Shown: positions 57,290 to 64,000 of the stretch, piece by piece
Numbering within the stretch: position 1 is the first letter of the stretch
How the letters are laid out: every line of letters begins with the position of its first letter
Source of the DNA: Cycas panzhihuaensis
Taxonomy: Eukaryota; Cycadophyta
Assembly (NCBI GenBank): GCA_023213395.1
Contig: CM041465.1
Location: forward strand, 17,050,001 to 17,114,000
Direction: 5' to 3'
Length of the DNA stretch: 64,000 bases
The notes under the pieces: model-generated
Seen by the model: only the letters and a program-made list of their open reading frames with translations
Told to the model about the DNA's origin: nothing
Database searches by the model: none
Translations under genes and position numbers: made by a program

Positions 57290-58990
57290 ATCTTCAAGTA
57301 AAGTTATAGAAACTACAACACCTACACCTAGGTGCTCACAGAGACATCTAGGTCTCCTGCCTAATTCTTAAATGTGCCCATTACACTTTGGTTAAAATGT
57401 TTCATCATCATACATTGAATCCTCAGAGTTTCAAGCACATGATACATGCATTTATCCCCCTAAAGATTTAGCTCAACTATATAACATACTAGTGGAATAG
57501 GGATATCTAGATCCTTTGTAGTATCATGGTGATCCTTCTTTTATAGATCCTACATTCCCATAGGAAGAACCATATTTTACTCGATTAGATTTATCTTTTC
57601 CTAAGTTGATTCTTACTAGGATCCCTACCCTACTATGCATGCCTGACTATCATGATCCATTCCACCTGGAGACTCATAATATGTCATCTTTACCGCAACA
57701 TATTCATATTGATCCTTTAGATTAAGACTATGAGTCGATTGAGGTAGATCATCTACCTATGACCATGTGGTCTCCTTCACCCTTCTCATCCTCCTTCACC
57801 AAGACCTATTTCATGACCTCATTCTCTACTTATCGAGGAAGTTGGCAATCATAAATTGGCCTATTCACAACTTCATCAATCTTCTCCTATTGAGTCAGGC
57901 ATCAAATCCTTATTCATAATTAAACAAAATAATGATGAAACTTGAAGAGATTTTGTTAGGAGGTTTCAATATCAAGTTCATGCTTGCCATTCATATCTTG
58001 ATCCCAATTTGTTATTTGATCTATTTACAAATGCATTGAGGCCTCATGTATATTTAGAAGTTCTAAAACTTGGTCCTTAAATATATGAGGAAGCATTTGA
58101 CTACTATTTGACTTTAGAGACATTCAAAATATAAGCAGGTATTGAGAAGGTTGGGAAGCTTATGTCTTCTAAAGATCTATTTTATCCTACAAAGGCTACC
58201 CATCCTAAACCTACATACGATCATCTTACTTATTCAATTAGATCACTTGAGTGTGTGATCAATACTAAGTTATGTGTTGATGGTTCATCTCCTGCTCAAT
58301 CCTCTCAGGAGACCAAAGTAATTCACTTGACAAAGGGTAGGAAGAAGCAAGCTTCTCCCCTACCTCCTCCTTCATCTTGAAAGATAAAATGATGTTTCTA
58401 TTATTAGACTAATGCACATGATATAAGTGAGTGCTAAACTATTTAAAATGTAGTCCATAATACAAATACTTAAGTGAATTGTTCTTCCAAGTCACCGCAA
58501 GACCAAATGATCCATAAGGATTCGTTGCCTCAATATAGTGAGAAAACTAGTAAAGTAGATAAAGGCAAGGAGAAGTAGATATAAGACAATGAAGATGAAC
58601 CTTCAAGCTCTAATTCATCGAAAAAGACTACCACTCCCGTAAACATTAAAATAAGAAGAAAAACCAATCAATCATGCCCACCTCCTAAAGGTGGTGATAC
58701 CAAGAGAACCATAAACATGGTGGAGACTTCAAGCAGTGCAGGTCCATCTAAACTATCTAATGATTTGATGGTAAGGAATCTTGGCTTTTTACCTCTAGTA
58801 CCACCCCCATCCCATCAGGTTTAGGCCCATTCCTTCTAGTTTAAAGGATGGATTTTTCTCTTTGATAGAAGAATTAAAGACCATTCATGTGAATATATCA
58901 GTTATTCATTTACTCAAGTATTACCCTGAGTAACATCAACTTTTATTTGATGCATTGGGAGTCCTTGTGGTAACTTCTTCACCCACTTCT
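57290..58990 (+). pseudogene. Tat-C Gag with internal deletion
   Basis: Homologous to Tat-B Gag at both ends, but the join near 57885-57895 skips what in Tat-B is about 32915-33840, roughly 0.9 kb covering the N-terminal half of the capsid domain. Downstream blocks survive: ESGIKSLFIIKQNNDET near 57895, LFTNALRPHVYLEVLKLG near 58020-58075, SLECVINTKLCVDGSS near 58246. Several stops interrupt it. Confidence 0.75.
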
Positions 58991-59039
58991 ACCCTTTCTT
59001 TTGACCTTACTACCTTACCTAGTCATTCTACCCAAGCTT

Positions 59040-59332
59040 CAAATGACATTCCCTTATTTTAAATTGAGATCATCATGGATGATATTAATATCAAGTGGGT
59101 TATCATTAACAAGGGATCATTTTTCAATGTAATCCCTCTTTGTCTTGTCAATAATTTAGAAATCTCTATTTTTAATCTATGTGAATGCATTGGCCAAGGG
59201 TATGACAAGAACCAAAAGGTGCCCTTGGGTCAAGTTACCCTTCCACTCACTTTGGAGGATAAGATAATGATTACTAACCTTACTATCATTAACTTAGATT
59301 TAGAATACAATATCCTTCTAGGTAGATCATAG
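59040..59332 (+). pseudogene. Tat-C aspartic protease
   Basis: The reading frame MDDINIKWVIINKGSFFNVI covers the active site with Asn (AAC, 59108-59110) at the catalytic position, as in Tat-B. It continues KVPLGQVTLPLTLEDKIMIT and ends LDLEYNILLGRS at a stop. It is the longest open protease in the window, yet without the catalytic Asp. Confidence 0.82.
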
Positions 59333-60259
59333 ATCACCTAAATAGCAGTAGTTTGTTCATCCCTTTTTGGTGAACTTAGGTTCATCCATGAGAGAGAGCT
59401 CAATATCGTTAAATGGAAGCCAAAACCTATTAAGCAATTAGTTCCTCTTATCGAGATCTTTTTTGAACTCAGTGAATCCTCCAATTCTAAAGAGTATTTC
59501 TTTGAGTCACTTGGTCTAGGATAGTATTTTGCTATTGAAGCCCCTTCAACTCACCCAAAAGTGAAAGATGTGGATTTAGTTCAAGTTATCCCTTTATCAT
59601 CAAGTTCCCTATCCATTCCTATTCCTTTAGACTTGATTGATTCCCCTTAGGTTTCTTCTTCTTCTATTTTAGAGGAAGAAGTGGCTTCTCATTCTATCAT
59701 ACCTTATCAAGGTCCATCCCTAAGTGACCTTGCTAAGACAAACCCTGTTTACACTCATTTCTCATAGGTTTTGTATTTGCCCTTAAGGGCAAATTCAATG
59801 GTTCCTTCCTTAACCACTCACCTAGCAACTGTTTCCTCAAGTATCATTGTGCATGAGTTATGTGTTGATGCTTACTCATCCTTCTCTCATTCCTCTTTGT
59901 TTAAGACATGGTTAAATAGGCATGAGAAGAAGATGTTGGTGTATCAACACTTAGATCTAGTATTAGATGGTAAAGATTCTAGTTTACTTGATATAGGTCA
60001 AGCTAGTTTTGGAATATCCACTATAGTATGGGAAGTTGATTCTATTTCTACCATCTCTTTACTTTCTCATCCTCATTTAGGTCATATTATATCTTTTCTT
60101 ATCTTAATATCTAGGTCCCACCTTGATTATGATATGTATGATCAAGAGTTTGTTAAAGCTTTTTCCTCAATTTGGGAGTTCATGGATAGGCCTATCCCTT
60201 TTTTCCAAGTTGTATCAATTATAGAGTTTGTGCTCATTCCAAACTCTTTGGTTGGTCCT
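59333..60259 (+). pseudogene. Tat-C protease to RT linker, cut by Tat-R
   Basis: Open from 59771 to the insertion: HELCVDAYSSFSHSSLFKTW, LNRHEKKMLVYQHLDLVL and IWEFMDRPIPFFQVVSIIEF. Tat-B has the same region (36060-36150), and continues past NSLVG where Tat-C stops, which places the Tat-R insertion within a few bases. It should not be read as a host gene. Confidence 0.7.
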
Positions 60260-62788
60260 TGAAACGCTCTCCACGGGGCAATGATCCAACGCCTAGCGGG
60301 AAGGACACAAAACCACAGGGCTAATAGGCTAAAGAACGAGGATCATACCGCGGACGTCTGCGGCGCCGGAGCGCTGCACGGATCGCAAGGTGCCCGGTTG
60401 CTTCCTGTAGCCGCAGTAAGGCGAGACCCTCCTACCCTTCTGATGGCCGGAAGGGGAAAAGGAATTCGACGCCGCTACTTCTCAAGGCAATGAGAAAGCT
60501 GAAGGGGGCAACCAACCAAACGTGTCACGGTAAAATATATGCAAGAGCGGCTAAGGAGGGATCCACAGGATCTCAAATACCATAATACGGGTATAGCAAA
60601 GAAATGTACAAGTAAAGTAAATGCGAGTAAAAAGCAAGTACAAACTAAATAGTTATTTCTTCCCCTTTTTCTTATGTTCTTTAACTACTAAAGCAAGTGT
60701 AAAGAAACGTAAGAGCACGAAAAAGGGTATGGAAGGTGAGCGAGAATACCGGATCCGTGGTTGGGCCGAGACGCAGTGCCCGCCCACTCTGCGCTTCCTC
60801 CCGCCGTCCTCCTCGTATGCGACGCTTGCAAGTGGTGATGGGGATCACTTACCTCCCGAAAGCAAATAAACACTAACTAAACCGAAACGATAGAATAATA
60901 AAGCTCAAAGCGACACAAACAAAAGGGAGAACGTATCAAACAAGCGCCGACCCAAGAACGGGTCGACCCTACGCCGCCTTTGTTCCGAACGCCCCGCAAG
61001 CAAATAAGGTAATACCTTCCTCTCGAGAGAGAGGCTACGAGATACAAAAAGGTATGTATATATGTGCCGCAAGTAAAATAAACTAAGCTAGGAAGATACG
61101 GTTAGTGCCTAACATGCAATGAAAGGAAACGAAGTCACACGACACATATGCAATCGACATACACCACCAACGCACCAAACGGGATTGAGTGTAGCCGCGG
61201 GACGGCTAACTCACCCACGGGAGGCCGCCACAGGATATAAGGGAAGCGATGCGAGCATGTAACAGATCGGTCGTGTAGCAACGGATAGCCTATACCAAGA
61301 CGGGTATTCAAACCGACTCTCCAAAGCTTCTCTAGCCCCGCTTCCTAAGCAAAAGCGGGAGATAAAGGGGAGAGGATAAGGGACTGAACCCTTGGGGAGT
61401 AGGATCAAGATCGGGGACTAACCCCGCCTATCTCCCTCTAACCCTCGTGTAACCCTTTATGCCTATTGCCCAAGAAATGGCGAAAGAGAAGGGTTGGAGG
61501 AAAAGGATGGGTTTAGGGGGCAAGTGAGAAACTAGGCCTAGCCTAGGGCAACACTCAATGGGCCACAACCGCTACTATTATTTGCATCAAATGATCAAGG
61601 GAAACTCAAGGAAATACATGCACAAAGAGAGGAAAAGATTTGCAAGTAAGCAATGAAGAAATAAGCAAAAAAGCACTTAACAAGGGACACCAAATACCTC
61701 CAATGATGAGAAATGAGAGCATGTAGGTCCTTGGAAGCTTGGTGCGCCGGTCCAACCAATGCCTATGAGGTGTTGTTGCATGTCCCTTGCAAGAGAATAA
61801 GGTAGTGGAACCTCATGCAAGTCAAAAGCTTGGAAATGGCTCCTTGCGATGGTCTTTCTTGGTGAAAAATCCTCTTGAAAGCCTTGAGAATGTATGAAGA
61901 GGAAGAGTGCTTAGAACGGAGTCTCGAGGGGGCAAGAATGGCCCCGCAACTCAAAGAATAGCAGCCCTTTGTACCTCTGATCCACAGCTGTAGGAGGATG
62001 TCTCTTATCACTGTTTTTGTTCTTTGTCTCTTTGTGAAGAAAATGCTCTAGGAAAGTTGAAAAGTGAGGTGAATAATGATGCCAATGAATGAAAAAAATG
62101 GTTTTTATGTCTCGAGTGAAGCAAGTGAACGTTGGGGGCCCTCGGGCGCCTCCAACCGTTGGGAGCCACGCGGCAGATTCGCGAAAAATCGCGGCCACTG
62201 TCGCGTGGTTTCTCTTTTAAATTTTAAGCGATCGTCTGCGATAAACTTAGCATCGCTAAGTTTATCGCGATGACGACCGGTACCGCCGAACTCCAGCATC
62301 GCCTTAATTTACCGCAGATGAACCGAAACCCAAAAACAGAAAATTAAAGTAAGAAATCGGTCTTTAAGGCAAAATCATAAGTTAAACTCAAAATACATTA
62401 GTCAAGAGCGCTTTAAGTCATGGGCATGTGCTCAAACGGTGCAAAAGACCTAACTAAGGGTTAAACCAGCTTAGAAAGGGTTTGCAACATAAGCGGCCTT
62501 GTAACACGATAAACAGTGGCAAAAGAATCCGAAAGACCATGGAGACGCTGTGGGTGGTTGTCGCCATACGGTGTCGCATTCACGATGAATGCCCCCGTGT
62601 GAGTCGTCATAGGCTAAAAGGTGCCGTTAGTACATGCATAATGAACAAGCAATCAAACAGTGCATATGGACAGCACATGTCAATCAAACCATTCCCACCA
62701 TCGCAACGATCATAAGTAAGCAAAGTAAAGGCATATACCGCACAAACCTCGTGTCGATGTGTCGAAGTCCATTCCCGATACCGGAACA
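60260..62788 (-). repeat. Tat-R 3' LTR, about 2.53 kb
   Basis: On the minus strand it begins TGTTCCGGTATCGGGAATGG, aligned with the Tat-A start, and ends GGAGAGCGTTTCA. CCACGCGGCAGATTC (62159) and the palindrome at 62238-62268 match the Tat-A LTR in reverse complement. The three short plus-strand frames in it have no support. Confidence 0.78.
62238..62268. promoter_or_regulatory. Perfect 14-bp inverted repeat in the Tat-R LTR
   Basis: GCGATAAACTTAGC, loop ATC, GCTAAGTTTATCGC. It is at the position of the Tat-A LTR palindrome and keeps its AAACTT/AAGTTT arms. The arms are perfect here, where CpG decay is absent. Confidence 0.75.
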
Positions 62789-63132
62789 TCGCCTCGCGCA
62801 GAGCCTCACCGCTGAGAGCGTAATGTGATGGCGAATGTCACAACCAAGAAACATGAGTAGCACATGCATATATATATAAACAATAAAGAGCAAAGACGTG
62901 GTCCAAGGGTGCGGGCAAGTGTCGTGGGCGAACGCTGTGGATAAGGGCGACGGAGACGAGGACAACGTGGGCCGCCACGCTGCCTAAACATCGAGCTGAA
63001 ATCAAGTAAGCAAGAAGGACTCGGATGCCCCTGCTACTAAGGTGCAATATGAAGTAGCAGGCATCCAAAGAAATGGCAAGCGCATCTAACTAACCCGCAA
63101 CTAGAGACTGGCACGGGCCGGGCGTGCAAGCC
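62789..63132 (-). other. Tat-R 3' UTR between RNase H and the LTR
   Basis: About 340 bp corresponding to 24026-24333 of Tat-A (308 bp). AGAGCCTCACCGC beside the LTR matches the Tat-A flank. A short TATA repeat near 62867-62878. The several minus-strand frames here are not conserved in Tat-A. Confidence 0.6.
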
Positions 63133-63540
63133 TCAACGGCCATCAAGAAGAGGGAGGCGACGCCAAGGATGAGGCGACGAGGTCGGCCTCCGCTGAGGTG
63201 CCTCGATATGCCGAATATCCACCGATGAGAAACGAGCTGAGGGACTGGGCAGATGTAGGGTTCTCAGTGAGGGCACCGCACTGTAAACCCGGGTGAGGTG
63301 GGACACCACAACCCGAGAATCGCAAAACAACACAATAGACCCTTGATGGAAACGAAGAGCATCGGAAGGGCTTCAATAACGGCCGTACTCGGCCGTTATT
63401 GGTAGCCTCGGAAGAAAGATTCCAACGCATGTAATCATGCCCGAGGGACTACGAAGAATCCACGCAATGGCCAAGGCCCGAGGTTGCCGCGTCTTCCACC
63501 ATCGGTGAAAATGAGGAGAGACATGGTCGAATGTCGAACT
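63133..63540 (-). pseudogene. Tat-R archaeal-type RNase H
   Basis: Starts MSLLIFTDGGRRGNLGP (ATG near 63523), aligned with MTLFIFTDDGSCGNPGP of Tat-A. A one-base deletion shifts the frame after GNLGP; the sequence then reads AWILRSPSG and, after further small deletions around the NNEAEY block, LLFCDSRVVVSHLTRVYS. The third acidic residue, lost in Tat-A, is Asp here. VDIRHIE marks the region before the last Asp. Indels rather than C-to-T changes disable it. Confidence 0.75.
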
Positions 63541-64000
63541 CGGGGCAACAAATAGCAATGTAAGCAACACGAAGACTCGAATAGCGAACACGAAGCGGGC
63601 CGCGAAGGGTAGGAGGACCTAGCAATGAGGCTACCCGAGAGCGAGCCATCGGGCAATCGATCGAGAGTACGCTGAAGACACCTGAGTCCCCGAAAGTTGC
63701 TTCGGAAAGCAAAACGTGCCCCCAGACGGGGGAACACTTCCTTCTGGAGCTCCAGGTGAAAAGGATCATGAAACGAGCTCAGAGCGTGAACGAGCCAAAC
63801 GAGTATAAACTCTGCATGCTCGGAGCAACACAAGAAAACGGCAGTAAAAGGGCCCCCAAAATGCACCATAAAGCGCCATAAATGCTTCGTAAGAGGAAGA
63901 AGAAGGGCGCCCATGGAGCGCAATGGGCGGTCGGGCACAAGGCAAAGGCGATCAACAGACGAGACGGTCCCGACGATCGTCACGAGCCAAAACGGAAGAA
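63541..64000 (-). other. Tat-R region upstream of RNase H
   Basis: Conserved with Tat-A 23206-23497. One minus-strand frame (63435-63983) stays open for 182 codons and runs into the RNase H start; another overlaps it (63449-63769). GC-rich DNA yields long frames by chance, so I do not assign a protein, though GSLIARSSYPS is shared with Tat-A in one frame. Confidence 0.45.

Larger units (their letters stand above)
60260..64000 (-). mobile_element. Tat-R: minus-strand Tat element, 3' end only
   Basis: Contains the 3' LTR (60260-62788) and, on its right, an archaeal-type RNase H gene on the minus strand, the same order as Tat-A. CpG-rich in contrast to everything to its left. Inserted in Tat-C with GTCCT (60255-60259) as the likely target sequence; the other copy is out of view. 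Confidence 0.82.

Noticed and set aside
59771-60262. 163-codon frame as a possible host gene
   Set aside because: It matches the protease to RT linker of Tat-B (36060-36150) and stops at the Tat-R insertion.
62482-63430. Many overlapping short ORFs on both strands of Tat-R
   Set aside because: GC-rich sequence gives chance frames. Only the RNase H blocks are supported by comparison with Tat-A.

Overview
This is repeat-dense plant nuclear DNA. I see no host gene, tRNA, rRNA or CRISPR array. Nearly every recognisable stretch belongs to LTR retrotransposons inserted into one another. Most coding remnants are Ty3/gypsy of the Tat lineage: LTRs of 2 to 3.2 kb, a CHHC finger in Gag, a long spacer after integrase, an antisense extra ORF and 3'-UTR tandem repeats. 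One other Ty3 element and one or two Ty1/copia elements complete the set. The nesting, AT-richness and C-to-T decay point to a large, heavily methylated seed-plant genome; I cannot name the species.

Layout, with my own labels. 1-6040: minus-strand copia element C1, without its 3' end. 6332-6654: LTR of a second copia element, C2. 6655-8629: 3' region of an old Tat element, Tat-E. 8630-10134, 27029-29968 and 50433-52233: pieces of Tat-D, split by two later insertions. 10135-27023: Tat-A, complete, with a CTTTC target duplication. 29969-50432: Tat-B, complete, 20.5 kb, target duplication ACTTA/ACTTG; it carries a minus-strand solo LTR (S, 40331-43561, duplication ATGAT/ATGAC). 52234-55214: a non-Tat Ty3 element, Gyp-G, cut inside reverse transcriptase by Tat-C (55215-60259), which is itself cut by Tat-R (minus strand, 60260 to the window end). 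The chain is therefore Tat-E > Tat-D > Gyp-G > Tat-C > Tat-R, with Tat-A and Tat-B also inside Tat-D.

Tat-A is the most informative element. Gag, protease, reverse transcriptase, RNase H and integrase lie in one uninterrupted frame over about 6.7 kb, broken only by point stops. Its standard RNase H has no Asp at the first catalytic position. After integrase come an antisense ORF resembling the plant mobile domain, a cluster of palindromes, and a separate archaeal-type RNase H gene just before the 3' LTR. The plausible division of labour is that the second RNase H does the cleavage the first cannot. Tat-R carries the same gene in the same place.

Sequence 1-60259 is depleted in CpG and full of C-to-T or G-to-A changes. 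At 60260 it switches abruptly to CpG-rich DNA, marking Tat-R as the youngest or least methylated insertion. All the coding regions I can read here are disrupted, so none looks autonomous.
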